DNA of 64,000 bases from Tenrec ecaudatus (lineage: Eukaryota; Chordata; Mammalia; Afrosoricida; Tenrecidae): NCBI RefSeq assembly GCF_050624435.1, contig NC_134530.1, forward strand, positions 147,934,221 to 147,998,220, in the 5' to 3' direction. Position numbers and translations under genes: made by a program. The notes under the pieces were generated by a model, which was given only the letters and a program-made list of their open reading frames with translations, was not told the origin of the DNA and did no database searches. Positions 46,026-57,820 of this stretch are shown piece after piece; position 1 is the first letter of the stretch; every line of letters begins with the position of its first letter.

Positions 46026-46450
46026 TTTTCAATCGGTTCCTATGCATGTGAAAGCTGGACATTGAAAAAACAAGGCTAAAGAAGAATGGATGCATTTGAT
46101 TTATGGTGCTGGCAAAGGAAATGGAACGTACCACAGACTGCCAAGAGAACAAACAAATCTGTCTTAGACGAAGAACAGCCAGAAGGCTCTTTAGAAGCAA
46201 AGATGGCGGGACTTTGTCTCACGTACTTTGGACATGTCAGGAGAGACCAATCCCTGGGGAAAGGCATCCCGCTCGGTAGAGTAGTGGGCTAGCAACAATA
46301 AAAAGGGAGCTTCTTCATGAGAGTCACTGACACAGTGGCTGCAACAGCGGGCTCAGCCTAGCAACTGTGAGATGGTTCAGGAGGGGCAACGTTTGATTGT
46401 GTTACACCCAGGATTCCTGTACAGTAATATAACTGGTAACTGACTCGATG
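46026..46450 (+). mobile_element. RTE LINE 3' part, plus strand (continues 42870-43614)
   Basis: TATGCATGTGAAAGCTGGAC, CACGTACTTTGGACATGTC and a 3' end at GACTCGATGGCACCTACC. Frames are broken. Confidence 0.85.
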
Positions 46451-46489
46451 GCACCTACCAGTGTGGGTGTGAGATGCTATGTCGTTGTT

Positions 46490-47210
46490 GGTTTGGGTTG
46501 CCTCTCTAGAATGGCTAATGCTCTCCAGCATCTCTTCATGGTTTGTGGTTGCCTGACAATCAGAGCCGGTCTGAGACTGGGACCTTCATACACTGCCGGT
46601 GGAACTATATTGGTACAACCACCAGGGAAAATGGTATGGCACTTCCTTAAAGAGTTGAAAATAGAAATACCATATGACCAAACAATCCCGCTCTTCAGTA
46701 TAACTCCTAGAGAAATGAAGAGCCATGGCACAAGTAGATGCACATCCATGTTCAGCGCAGCACTGTCACTATTCACGATGACAAGAAGATGGGGGAAACC
46801 TAAATGCCCAGCAATGGAAGAGTGGATAACCAAACAAGGTACATAGCACACAACGGAATACCAGGCCGCAGAGTCTTAATTAATGGAACACTACGCCACA
46901 CGGAATGAGGATAAATCTGAGAGGTGCCACATCATATGGAGCACATTGTACTAAGTGAAATGAGTTGGAGTCAATCACCAAGGACAAGTATGAATCAGAT
47001 CACTGTTGTAAAAGGTCAAGAGAAAGTGTTCGCACTAAAAGAAAGGGATTTTGATAGCTATCTGGGGTCAGAGGGGGATGGAGGACATATTAATGGCTAC
47101 AGGGTATATGTTTGCTTGAGTGAAGGAGCAGGCGATATACAATAAGAAGGAAGTTGCTAAAAATGATGGATACGGGGAAAGATATTGGGGAGCTTACAGG
47201 AATTCAAAAT
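46490..47210 (+). mobile_element. L1 ORF2 C-terminal/3' fragment, plus strand
   Basis: One frame reads LVQPPGKMVWHFLKELKIEI and PKCPAMEEWI, the conserved end of mammalian L1 ORF2 (LVQPLWK...FLK..KIE type). It continues into non-coding L1 sequence. It is separate from the 2.4 kb element. Confidence 0.8.
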
Positions 47211-47249
47211 CACCGAGGTAAATACTGTTATATAGACCGTGCTGTATAA

Positions 47250-47490
47250 CAGTGCTCTACTTTGGACAGGCGGCCAGCAGAGACCTGGAGAAGGACATTA
47301 GGCTTAGTAAAGTAGACAGGCAGCAAAGGAAAGGAAGGCCCTCACCAAGATGCGCTGGCACAGCGGCTGCAGCAATGGGCTCAAGCATAGGAACAATTGT
47401 GAGGATGTTGAAGGGCCGTGCAGTATTTCCTTCTGTTGTGCGAAGATAGGGTCACTATGGGGTGGACGGACACAATGGCACTCAGCAAAA
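47250..47490 (+). mobile_element. RTE LINE 3' end, plus strand
   Basis: GGAAGGCCCTCACCAAGATG to GGGTCACTATGGGGTGGACG and AATGGCACTCAGCAA. Confidence 0.8.
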
Positions 47491-48030
47491 ATCTTAACAG
47501 GGGAAGGTGCTTGGAGAGGCTGAGTAGGTGTGGGAGAGAAAGTGGGAATATGCCCATGAATATATATAGGTGTGTCATTTATTGAACAGTTGGCTGCTAC
47601 TTATTAAACGGATCCCTAGGCCCCACTGTGGCTTACATTCACCTCCGATCACTATGGCATTTCTCTGATGACGACAAGCTGTCCCCAACTCCCGAAGCCA
47701 TCATTCCTAGAAAGATTACAGTCTGTGTTCATTTTCAAATGAAGCCAAAAAAAAATCCAGGCTGGCTTTTAAAGTGGAGTGTATTTCCTCATATTTAATC
47801 TATTTAAAAATCATGAAGGTCCCACAGAAACTACTTCCTGTAATCTGTACCTACCTTTGAGAATGAGGCTGCCGTCAAATAAATTCTTACCAGAATACCC
47901 TCTCCTTTTTAACGTTAGTTGTTTCTGACATTTTAACCAGTTCTCAAGTATGTAACTCCGTGTAGAAAATTTTCAGAGCAGTTTCCGAGTTGACACAAAG
48001 AAACCAGCTTCCGATGCCACTTCAACATTC
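47491..48030. other. Single-copy stretch left of copy B
   Basis: Nothing recognised. Confidence 0.35.
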
Positions 48031-48191
48031 TCTGTTCTTTGGGAAGATGGAGTCAGGAGCCAACCAACATTTGTTGAGCACCTCAACCAGCCTTCACCTC
48101 CCTGAATCCCTCACCTCAGCCTTGTGGAATAGGCCCCGTAGTTTCTGATTCCCAAGAGAAGAACCTGAACTAAGGAAGAACAGGGCGTTGG

Positions 48192-48590
48192 GAGGAGCCC
48201 TGGTGATGGCGTGCGTATGCGTTGGGCTGCTAATCACAAGAGCAGCCGTCCAAACACCGCCAGCTGTCCCATGGAAGAAAGGCAAGGCTCTCGATTTCCC
48301 TAATAGTTAGAGACCCAGGTTTCCTACTGGTCCTAGAGCAGCGGTTCTCTACCTGTGGGTCGCGACCCCTTTGGAGGTCTAACAACCCTTTCACACGAGT
48401 CGCCTGATTCATAACAGTAGCAAAATGACAGTTATGAAGTAGCAACGAAAATAATTTTATGGCTGGGGGTGGGGGGTCACCACAACACAAGGAATAGTGT
48501 GAAAGGATCGTGGCATTAGGAAGGCTGAGAACCACTGCCCTATAGGGTCACTGTGAGTCATCATCGCTCGGTGGCTGTGAGAGTTACGAG
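48192..48590 (+). mobile_element. AfroSINE, plus strand, split by SPIN, private to copy B
   Basis: GGAGCCCTGGTGATGGCGTG head; a damaged middle; then SPIN at 48339-48537; then the SINE tail AGGGTCACTGTGAGTCATCAT. Confidence 0.85.
48339..48537 (+). mobile_element. SPIN-type hAT transposon, copy 3 (199 bp)
   Basis: CAGCGGTTCTCTACCTGTGGG to GGCTGAGAACCACTG. Flanks TCCTAGAG and CCCTATAG match at 6 of 8, and both derive from the AfroSINE sequence TCCTATAG, which confirms the insertion point. Non-autonomous. Confidence 0.9.
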
Positions 48591-49072
48591 GGAGTTCAGA
48601 TTCCCAAGGAGTTCAGTTCTCAGCAGTTCAACCTGTGCCAGGAAGCAAAGCTTTCAGTGACCATTCAACATATTAGTAGAAGACAGCATAGAATCTAGGG
48701 CCAAAGAAAGTCTATGACCAGTAATTACTTGTTACTTTGGTAAACGCCCAGCAGAACGTGGGAAGCCCCTGTAGTCACATGGCGGCCAGGACTTAGCAGC
48801 AGTGCTTGATGATTGTTAGGGTGGCAGCAGCATTCTGGGAAGATGGTAGGAAGGTTGATTTAAGGAGGAGACCGGTTCAGACATCGTTTTTTAAGGGGCT
48901 GAACCGTAGAATGGTAGCAGGAAGTGGTAGAGCAAAGTGATTTCCAGGAAACCTCTCAAAATAAAGCACACGAGTCTGGTGGATTTAGAACGTGACTTGG
49001 GAATCAGACCTCTTGGTTTCCAACTTAGTCACATGCTCTCACTAGCTTTGTGACCATCACACCAAAAAGAAC

Positions 49073-49275
49073 CCAAACTCCCTGCCGTTGAGTTGATGCT
49101 GACTCCTAGTGACCCTGTAGGACAGGGCAGAACTGCCGCTCTCTGTTTCCAAGACTGTAACTCTGCAGTGGAGTAGAAAGCCCTGTCTTTCTCCCACAGA
49201 GTGAGTGACTGGTGGTTCTAACTGCAGGCCATGTGGATAGCAGCCCAGTCCATAACCACTATGACACCAGGGCTG
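49073..49275 (-). mobile_element. AfroSINE, minus strand, private to copy B
   Basis: CTGCCGTTGAGTTGATGCTG tail and ACTATGACACCAGGGCTGC head. It interrupts the MIR that is intact in copy A at 4190-4350. Confidence 0.9.
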
Positions 49276-49399
49276 CATTTAGCTCTCTGAGCTCCATTCC
49301 CCACCCTGTAAAATAATGACGATACCTACCTCATAGGGTTGTTATGATGTAAACACGAATATTTACTTCAGTTTCTGGCACATAAAGACCGAAAAACAT

Positions 49400-49578
49400 T
49401 CCACTGCCTTTGGGCCAGTTTTGATAGGCTAGACTAGAGCTGCCCTGTAGGGTTTTGAGTCTGTGCATCTTGATGGGAGCAGACAGCCTCATCTTGCCCC
49501 GGTAGCATGGCTGCTGGATTTACACTGCCTACCTGGAGTTAGAAACCCAACACATAACCCACGATTCCACCAGGGTAG
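49400..49578 (-). mobile_element. AfroSINE, minus strand, shared by both duplicated copies
   Basis: TAGACTAGAGCTGCCCTGTAGG, GATGGGAGCAGACAGCCTC and ACGATTCCACCAGGGTAGC. Same insertion as about 4362-4530, here with a better preserved head. Confidence 0.8.
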
Positions 49579-49911
49579 CTTACGTGGCACGAAATAAACA
49601 TATTAACCCAGAAAGGCGCATTTCCTTGGACTCTTTTGGGCCCTCACTTGAAGAGACCCTTCCAAGGCCTCGGACGGTCCCTGACACTGCGTTTGTTCAC
49701 AGGACCACACTTAATGTTGCTGTGATCGTGTTGTAGTCTTTTTCTTGAAGACGGCTACGAAAAATCGGACCCATTTCAGGCCCCACAAAACCAAGATCAT
49801 CCACTAATCGGCAGTGTGCTTGTGAAATAGGCTGTAGATTTTGGAACCAGAAGACCTGGTCCTTTAACCTATGATCACCATTTACCACAGTGACCCCAGG
49901 GATCAGGAAAC

Positions 49912-50092
49912 TGAACTCATGGCCATCAAGTGGATTCTGCCTCACAGCAACCCCATAGGACAGGGTAGAACTGCCCCTCGAGGTTTCTGAGACTAACTTT
50001 TGACACAAGTAGAAAATCTTTGTTTTTATCCCTCAGAGCAGCTGGGGGTTCAATGAACCCAATGAGTAACCACAGGCCACCAGGCATCCTTC
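49912..50092 (-). mobile_element. AfroSINE, minus strand
   Basis: CTCATGGCCATCAAGTGGATT tail and GGCCACCAGGCATCC head. It follows copy B. Confidence 0.85.
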
Positions 50093-50266
50093 CCCAGCCC
50101 GCCTCCCCCGTAGTTCTGAAATGGATACAGTAAAAAAGCAATATAAACTTTAGAGAGGAGAGGAGTTTAGGCTAATTTTACATGACTGAATTGGGATAAT
50201 GAGAGGCCTTACCCTGTTCTGCACTTGTTTGCATGCATTATTCAGCTTACCTTGTTTGTTCTGCAG
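50093..50266. other. Single-copy sequence before the splice-like site
   Basis: Ends in the tract CTTGTTTGTTCTGCAG (50251-50266), an acceptor-like sequence. Confidence 0.4.
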
Positions 50267-50328
50267 GTAAAATTGGAGCTTGTGTTTTGTTCATATTCGT
50301 CCAAGGTTATGGTGGTGTTCAAAACGAG
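50267..50328 (+). other. Candidate 62-nt exon or recursive-splice exon
   Basis: Preceded by an acceptor-like tract and CAG at 50264-50266, followed by GAG|GTAAGC at 50328/50329. Its first bases are GTAAAA, so the acceptor is directly abutted by a donor-like GTAAAA, the layout of a recursive (ratchet) splice site with its downstream exon. Two frames are open across it: KIGACVLFIFVQGYGGVQNE and VKLELVFCSYSSKVMVVFKT; I recognise neither. It could equally be a normal coding exon or chance. Confidence 0.3.
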
Positions 50329-50775
50329 GTAAGCCTATCAATCGTATTATCACTGAAAGCCAAGCCTCCGCAACCTTACCTCTAACTTTATAGACATACA
50401 CTGTGACCGTATCTGCCTGAGGCGAGGAGACCAGCAAGCCATCTGGTTAGGCCGCAGAGAAAGGGAAGCTGCAAGTCGCTCGCTGGCACAATGCTTACTG
50501 ACGACGCAGACTGTTTAGCCCGTGCTTACTGAGAGGTATCATTCGGATGTATTTAAACATTGATGTTGGCCAGACGGCAATCACTCATGTGCTAAAGAAG
50601 GAAAACATAATGCAAATCACTTCACTGAAGCAGTCAAAAAGACTTCTGACTTCAGGCTGTCTTCTGAGTCACTTTGGACTCAGTCATCCTCTGGGTGTGC
50701 AGCACAGGTAGCCCAGCATTCCTTCAACAGGGCTTCACCTTTTTGTTGTTTTTCCCTGAGGTTTTCTTCCAACTC
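50329..50775. other. Single-copy stretch
   Basis: Nothing recognised. Confidence 0.35.
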
Positions 50776-51278
50776 TGTGGCAGTTACAAAATCTCCTGTC
50801 CACTTGTGAAGGGATGGAGTCTAGCCTGTCAATTAGGCCATAGCCAATGAGGCCTTCTCCTGCGGATTCTGGGAACTCCTGTTTCTTCCCTGGAGGTGGG
50901 ATACACACTCTCCCTGTGAGATAGTCCTGTAGACAAGGCACAGGAGCTATGCTGATGGAGCCAGAGCCCTGGGGCTGGAGGAGCCACGTGGGCACCAACA
51001 CCAGTGCTTAGATGCTGCCACCGCCACTGGATCCACAAGACTTCCCACCCGCTGGCCTGTGACCTTCCTGCATTCGGCATCATTGCATGTGTTGCTGAAT
51101 CTGAGAACTTTATAGATTGGTATCGGACATATGGGCTAATATCAGACTTATGGACTTGATCTGGACTGGGCTGGGTGTTTTCTTAATACACAATTACTCT
51201 TTGGTATAAAGCTCTTTCTTATTCACATATGAGTAGATACTCACGGGAATTTGTTTCTCTAGTCCACCCAGACTAACA
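50776..51278 (-). mobile_element. Unclassified repeat 'U', copy 3 (LTR-like)
   Basis: TGTGGCAGTTACAAAATCTCC start and CACCCAGACTAACA end; shares ACATATGGGCTAATATCAG and GCATTCGGCATCATTGC with copy 2. Flanks show no clear 4-6 bp duplication. Confidence 0.55.
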
Positions 51279-51769
51279 CAAAGTCTCTGACATCCATTTT
51301 GTCAGATTCTAATGCTTTCTTGATCTTACCAAAAGGTGTCAATGGAATGTTTTCAGGCAGACACCAGGACTCAGATTGCTTGCTCATACGGTGTTGAAAT
51401 GGTTTGTTGCCTGAAATATGTAGGAATTTCCATTGGCCAATCTTGTCAGAGGAGCAAGAACCAAGTTTGCCCATGAGCAGACACTGCCAACTACGTCAAA
51501 ACTGCCAAGTGGCTGAAAGTGATTATGAAGTGCCAACAGGACATGTCTTGATTTTGGACATGTTAAATGTGAAAGTATGTGTGAAAGGTGGTATTGACAT
51601 TTTACAAATGAGATAATAATAAAGACATAGAAATTAAGCTGCGACTCATCCCTTCCTCTCCACCCTGTGACTCCTGGCATCCAAGCTTTCACAATGCAGT
51701 CCGAGCCAGGACAACGCAATAGGGAGCTTGGGGTCCAGTGGAAAGTGGATTGGCATTGGTATCTGTGTT
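51279..51769. other. Single-copy stretch
   Basis: Nothing recognised. Confidence 0.35.
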
Positions 51770-52475
51770 AGTCCAGGTTGACTAGAGAACAAATCCAGGG
51801 GCATTCATATATGTATAGGAAAGAACATAATTGAGGGATGGGAACAGCCAGACAGAGAGCATGGTAAAGTAGATTATAGTAGATGTGGTTAGGTTAAAAT
51901 GTAATATCTAGTTTAATCTCCCTTCTGACCCATTTTATAGTTGTTTCAGTTAAGAAAAAGAGAAGGGAAAACACGCATGGATTAAGCGTCTGGTGACTCT
52001 TCTCTGACCGTGGACCAGGCCTGTGAGTAGCCTTGCTATCCTGAAAAAAATGCATTGGAAGGTGCATTACTGCGCATGTAATTAGGTCAAAATATAATAC
52101 TTTATCATTTGAACTCCTTGCTTCTTTTTAATTTGTTCTGATTTTGAATATCTTCTGATTTCTTTCCTATTGAGGTTTTTAATCTGTTTTTACTTTGTGA
52201 ATGTCATTCGTTTGGTTTTTGCTTTTAAAAATGTTTTCCTGCATATGAACTCCAGGAGAGGTAAATCTACAGAGACAGTGACTGGATTACTGGTTCCTGA
52301 GGGGTGAGGCAGGGGAGCTTGGGGGGAAATGGGAAACTAATGATGGTGACTATAAGAAAGAAGAAAATGTTCTAAACTTGGCTGTGGTGTTGACTGTACA
52401 ACCCTTCTTAACATGATGGAACTATGGAACTGTATAGTTTGTGAATTACATGCCAATAAAACTGCTCATTAAAAA
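51770..52475 (+). mobile_element. L1 3' UTR, plus strand
   Basis: GCATGGATTAAGCGTCTGGTG, GAGACAGTGACTGGATTACTG and the terminal ATTACATGCCAATAAAACTG with an A-rich end. Same family as 29573-30130. Confidence 0.75.
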
Positions 52476-53294
52476 AGAGAGTTCAGCATATTATGCCAGC
52501 AGGCATCTGAAATGCTATGGTGAAATGTCTACAGGCCAGGAAGGGTGGGGAGAGGCAATGAAGTCAAAGCACTAACTTTATTGCTTCAAATGTCCTTAGG
52601 TTAGGTGAACCTTGTAAAACCTCAGAGGAGCAAAGACCTCCCCAAATTAAAAGACACCCATGACTCCCTTTAAGGCCTCCTTCTTCAGGACACCACCCAA
52701 GAGTAATGTAATATTTCATTTGTGTTTCAACTGAACACCATATTGTTCTTTGATAAGGTTACTTATACACACATTGGTTTCCCCATAACGATTTAAAACT
52801 TGAGGGCAGAAATGGCATCTTACTTTAAAATATTCAGCGTGTGATGTATGGATTGTTATAAGAGCTGTTGGGGCCCCCAATAAAATGATTGATTGAAATT
52901 AAATAATAAACAAATGAACTATCCAGCATGTACACAGTGCCTAGAATAATGCGAGGTGGTGCTGAGAAAGGGTATTCACGGCGTGTCTTCCTATTTGAAT
53001 CTGAGTGCCCTGGCAGAGATGCCACTTTGCAAGATCTCTGTAGAGGTGAGAAGGCAGATTATTTTTTGACCTCCAGCACATATTTTTCCAAGAACCCACT
53101 GACTCCAGAAAATCATTTTATTGGCATAACTATTGCAAAACCTCACACTCTTCTTCACTTCCCCGGAATGCCCTGGTGATTGCCAACATGTTGTCTTGCT
53201 TCATGAAGATTCTTGGCCAGACCTAGGGACAGCCAGTCCTTGCAGCTGTTGGACCTGAAGCCCCATTGTCCTATAACTTTCTTTTTTTGTTGTT
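52476..53294. other. Mostly single-copy, with an L1 tail
   Basis: A short L1-type 3' tail lies at about 52838-52890 (TATGGATTGTTATAAGAGC, then CCCCCAATAAAATG). The rest is unrecognised. Confidence 0.4.
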
Positions 53295-53455
53295 TAACCT
53301 TTTATTAGGGGCTCATACAACTCTCATCACAATCCATACATACATCAATTGTGTAAAGCACATCTGTACATTCATTGCCCTCATCATTTTCAAAGCATTT
53401 GCTCTCCACTTAAGCCCTTTGCATCAGGTTCTCTCTCTCTCTCTCTTTTTTTAAT
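53295..53455 (-). mobile_element. L1-type 3' end, minus strand, short
   Basis: AACCTTTTATTAGGGGCTCA start; ends in a (CT)n tract at about 53431-53445. Confidence 0.85.
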
Positions 53456-55498
53456 GAAGAGAGATTTCTTCAGGCCACAGAGGGGATGAATCCACTGTTG
53501 CTACCGTCAAATAGTTTATGGTTTTACTTAAAACTTACATGTGGTATTTTCAACAGCAGGCAAAGACTTCAGTAACAATGTGCATGCGCAGTAGAAGAGA
53601 AACCAAGGGCAATAAGAAGAAAATGGCTCGAGTTCCTTGGAGGGAGACCTCACCTCGGCTTCTTCTCCTGAGAAGCCATGCCCTCCAGGGAGGAGCTGCT
53701 CCTCCTCTGTTTCTCTTCTTGTCACATCTTGAAGTGTAGCTCTGGGAAATAAAAGCTATTCCTGTCCCGTACACATACTCTGTGCTCCGTGGGCCACCTC
53801 TCAGGTTGTGGCCCTCTCACCTCTTGACCCGAGGATACTCACCGGTATCCATCAGGATTCTCTTTCCTGTTGACTCTATATAGGAAGGCCATGCTCTTGT
53901 TGATTATGTTTTCGAAGTTTCGAGGTCTGGGAGCCAGGCCAAAGCAGCTGTCCATGGTGTTACAAACTGAAGCTCTTCTTCTAGGACATTAGACCAAAAT
54001 ATGTATGATTTCTACTCATGCGCTGCCCATCTTTCTGCCTGGAGCATGAGCCTCCTGCAAAACCCCTTTCTTGTGAGATGAAGAGACGTTGTCAAAACTA
54101 CCACCCCTCACCCTTCCACCTCCTTTCCCCTGTTCTTCCTGCCCCCTTCCTCTCTTGGTGACTTCATCCGTTTCCCCATGAGAATGAATGTCATCTCGTT
54201 CCAAGTCTTCCATCACTGCGTTGTAAAAGGAGAGAAAGCCCACAGCATGAGTCAACGTTACTCCTGGTACTGAGCTCTGCCTGCTCTCTTATGAGTTGCC
54301 CTGAGGAGCAGGGGAGAGAAGTACAATTTCGGTTTCTCTTGCTATTAAGGCCAAGCGGTTTCAAACCATTTCATTAATTTTAAAAAGAGCTACTTAAGTT
54401 GGTAATACACTGAACTCTTAATTAATTATATGCATGTCAGGCTTTACTGAGTGTTGGCTTGATGGTGTTTCAAGTGCTTATATTCCGTCTTGCTGTTGGC
54501 TCTGTAGGTGAAAGCTGAATGGATCGCCCCCAGAGATTATTTGAATATCTGCCTGGTGGCCTCTTAAATGCTTACTCTCCTCCAACTTTCCCAGGTGTGG
54601 TACATTTCTGTGACCTGCCCTCCTCCCTGCCCACCTCGTGCCAGAGGGATTTGTGCGTGCCGTTTTCTTACTCATATTCCCTTCTCTTCCCGTCGCTAAG
54701 CAGTGCATTGCACAGGCCGGTGCTCCACGGATGCTTTTGAATCACTCAATCAAGGGCTGGCTAACGTGGGGGCCTATCATTGTTGCCTGCTTTTGTGGGA
54801 GCCTTTTAACTCTGTGTGTCTGCTTTCTAAGTATTACCGCTCACAGAAATAATAGCAGATCACTGTCCAGTCAGGAAATATAACTCCCCTGAAAGTCAGG
54901 AGAATGAGGAAGGAGGACACGGACAAACAGCCACGCTGGGGTCATAGTCTTTTCAGAATCTGACTCAAACAGACCTAGAGGACAGCTCTGAGAAATTACA
55001 CCCAGAAAGCAGCAAGTGGAGAACATTCAGCTTCAGCAAGAGTATCTCTGACTTCATGCCTCACCCTGTTCTTACAGGAGGAAAGGAGACTCTCTAGCCC
55101 CGGGCTGTAACTTTGAGAGCTTCCCTGACAGGAGGCTTGCTGAGACTGAGCAGATGCAATAGGAATGCCTGTACTCTTCCCTACTGCCTATTTTGGCCAT
55201 CTCCCTCAGCCGTGGCGAGATCAGAGGCTCAGTCTTGAGCCAAGCCAAAGATACAGGAGAGAATGATCTGGAATCTACCTCCATGGATAGGGCCAATTAA
55301 GACAAGGAGGGAGTGCAGAGAGGGGAATGTTCAGAAAAACAAGCATTTTGCAAGAATCCAGAGTCATAAGGTAAAGGGGTCAAGGCCTCAGCTTAGTTAA
55401 CCCCTGAGTTCTGGTGGGAGCTGTGACTCTTTGAGGGAAGCTGGAATCTGAGAAGTCACAAGATCTTGGGGGAGTGGGCATGGTGAGCAAGTGGATAA
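53456..55498. other. Single-copy stretch, 2 kb
   Basis: No young repeats. Short open frames on both strands show no recognisable protein. Confidence 0.35.
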
Positions 55499-55514
55499 GA
55501 GTAGCTTGATTTCT

Positions 55515-56508
55515 TTCTTTTTTAAATTTAATCATTTTATTGGGGCTCATACAACTCTTAGCACAATCCAAACATACAATCACTGTGTCAAGCACATTTG
55601 TGCATTTGTTGCCATCATCATTCTCAAAACATTTGTTTTCTTCTTGAGCCCTTGGTATCAGCTCCTCATTTTTCCCCTCCCTCCTCCCTCCCTCCTTCCT
55701 CCTCCCTCATGAACCCTTGATAATTTATAAAATATTATTATTTTGTCATCTCTTACACTGTCTGATGACTCCTTTCACCCACTTTTCTGTTGTCCATCCC
55801 CCAGGGAGGAAGCTATATGTAGATCCTTGTAATCGGTTCCCCCTTTCCACCCCACCCTCCCTCCACCCTCCCAGTATCACCACTCTCAGCACTGGTCCTG
55901 AGGGGGTCATCTGTCCTGGATTCCCTGTGTTTCCAGTTCCTATCTGTACTAGCATACATCCTCTGGTCTAGCCAGATTTGCAAGGTAGAATTGGGATCAT
56001 GATAGTGGGGGGTGGGGGTGGGGTGGGAGGAAGCATTTAGGAATTAGAGGAAAGTTGTATGTTTCTTCGTTGCTACACTGCACCCTGGCTGGCTCATCTC
56101 CTCCCCAAGACCCTTCTATAAGGGGATCTCCAGTTGCCTACAGTTGGGTCTTGGGTCCCTAATCTGCACTCTCCCTCAGTCACAATGATTTGATTTTTTT
56201 GTTCTGATGATGCCTGATACCTGATCCCTTTGACACCTCATGATCACACAGACTGATGTGCTTCATCCATGTGGGCTTTGTTGCTTCTGAGCTAGATGGC
56301 TGCTTGTTTGCCTTCAAGCCTTTAAGACCTCAGACACTATATCTTTTGATAGCCAGGCACCATCAGCTTTCTTCACCACATTTGCTTATTCACCCGCTTT
56401 GTCTTCAGCGATCATGTCGGGAAAGTGAGCATCATGGAATGACAATTTAATAGAACAAAGTATTTTTGCATTGAGGGAGTACTTGAGTGGAGTCCCAATA
56501 TCCATCTG
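55515..56508 (-). mobile_element. L1-type 3' region, minus strand, with target duplications
   Basis: 3' end at left (TTTTATTGGGGCTCATACAAC), truncated at TCCCAATATCCATCTG. Exact 16 bp duplications GAGTAGCTTGATTTCT lie at 55499-55514 and 56509-56524. Confidence 0.92.
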
Positions 56509-56746
56509 GAGTAGCTTGATTTCTACAGTCACCCTACCTACCCTTATTTCCCAGTGTCATCTAGGTCTCTTCAGAGAGGGACTGTGACTCTAATTGTGTC
56601 TATCCCATGCACTGTGTCTGGGTCTACCTGAGGTTCTTTCCATCCAGCAGGAGAGAGCTGAGTAGAGAAGACTAGAAGTGCCGAGGCCACAGTTCTCAGT
56701 GGGCTTCCCAGTGTGGCAGCCCATTAATGCCAAATCAATCCTACTC

Positions 56747-56941
56747 CCTAGGTTCTTAACCTGTGGGTTGTGACCCCTTTGGGCGTCAAACATCTATTTC
56801 ACAGGGGTCGCCAGATTCATAACAGTATCAAAATGACAGTGATGAAGTAGCAACGAAAATAATTTTATGGTTGGGGGGGGTCACCACAACATGAGGAACT
56901 GTATTAAAGGGCCGCGGTATTAGGAAGATTGAGAACCACTG
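56747..56941 (+). mobile_element. SPIN-type hAT transposon, copy 4
   Basis: Left end degraded (CCTAGGTTCTTAACCTGTGGG); interior ATAACAGTATCAAAATGACAG; right end TTGAGAACCACTG. No clear 8 bp duplication remains. Confidence 0.8.
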
Positions 56942-57589
56942 CAGGACTTTCCCCTTTTGCTCTGTGCCCTAAAGAGACTTATATCCCTCACTTACAGAGG
57001 GAGAGGAGAGAAGTTTGTTCAGGTTCTTCCTTCCTTGTGATCTGTGGTACAGGATCATTATGAAGTACCTGTGGGTAATGGGGTGTCCTTTCATTTCCTT
57101 TAAGCTCCACAGTTATCCTGGGACTAAAAGTTCTGGAATGCATTGTGTCCCCGACCCCCCAAAAGATGTGTCAAGTTGGTTAGGCCTTGATTCTCAATAT
57201 TATTAATAATTCTATGTGTTCTCAATCTCTATGATGATAATGATGCAGGAGTAGAGGCAGCTAGGTTGATGAGACAGAACACAACCTACAGGATTAGGTT
57301 GTATCTTGTGTCAACATGATTTGTCTTTTGAGATCTAAAGGATACACAGTGAGCAGAGATCAGAAGGACCAGGCCACCACCAAGAAGGAATAGCTAGGAT
57401 TGCAGTGGGTCCTTGGACTGAGACCCCCTTTAGGCCCAGATGAAGATTGATGTCAAGAGATAGGAAGATCCCCAAGGAATTTCAGTCGCACAGATGTTGA
57501 AAGGAGACAAGGATCTTCCCCAGAGCTGACAGAGAGCGTGAGTCTTCCCCTAGAGTTAGTGTCCTGAATTTTCAAGAGGGATTTAGAAG
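56942..57589. other. Single-copy stretch
   Basis: Nothing recognised. Confidence 0.35.
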
Positions 57590-57820
57590 AGCGCATGGAA
57601 TGTGGATATTATCGCTGCTGTTGGTTAAAAGGAGAGAACACCAGAAAGAGGTATATCTGTGTTTCATTAACTATGCGAAGTCATCATAAAAAATGATGGC
57701 AAACATGAAAAATGGGAACTCCAAGGCACTTAATTGTGTTCATGCACAACCGGCACATGGATGAAAAGGAAGCCAGTCAAGCAGAACAAGGGATATTGCA
57801 TGATGTAAAATGAGGAAAGG

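Larger units (their letters stand above)
48031..49885 (+). repeat. Duplicated block, copy B
   Basis: Partner of 3431-4865 in direct orientation, about 44.6 kb away. It is longer because of private insertions: an AfroSINE plus SPIN at 48192-48590 and an AfroSINE at 49073-49275. The older shared AfroSINE is at about 49400-49578. Confidence 0.75.

Noticed and set aside
45709..46051. Overlapping 74 to 110-codon frames at the outer end of the 2.4 kb element
   Set aside because: They lie on both strands of a repeat and match neither L1 ORF1 nor ORF2 as I know them.
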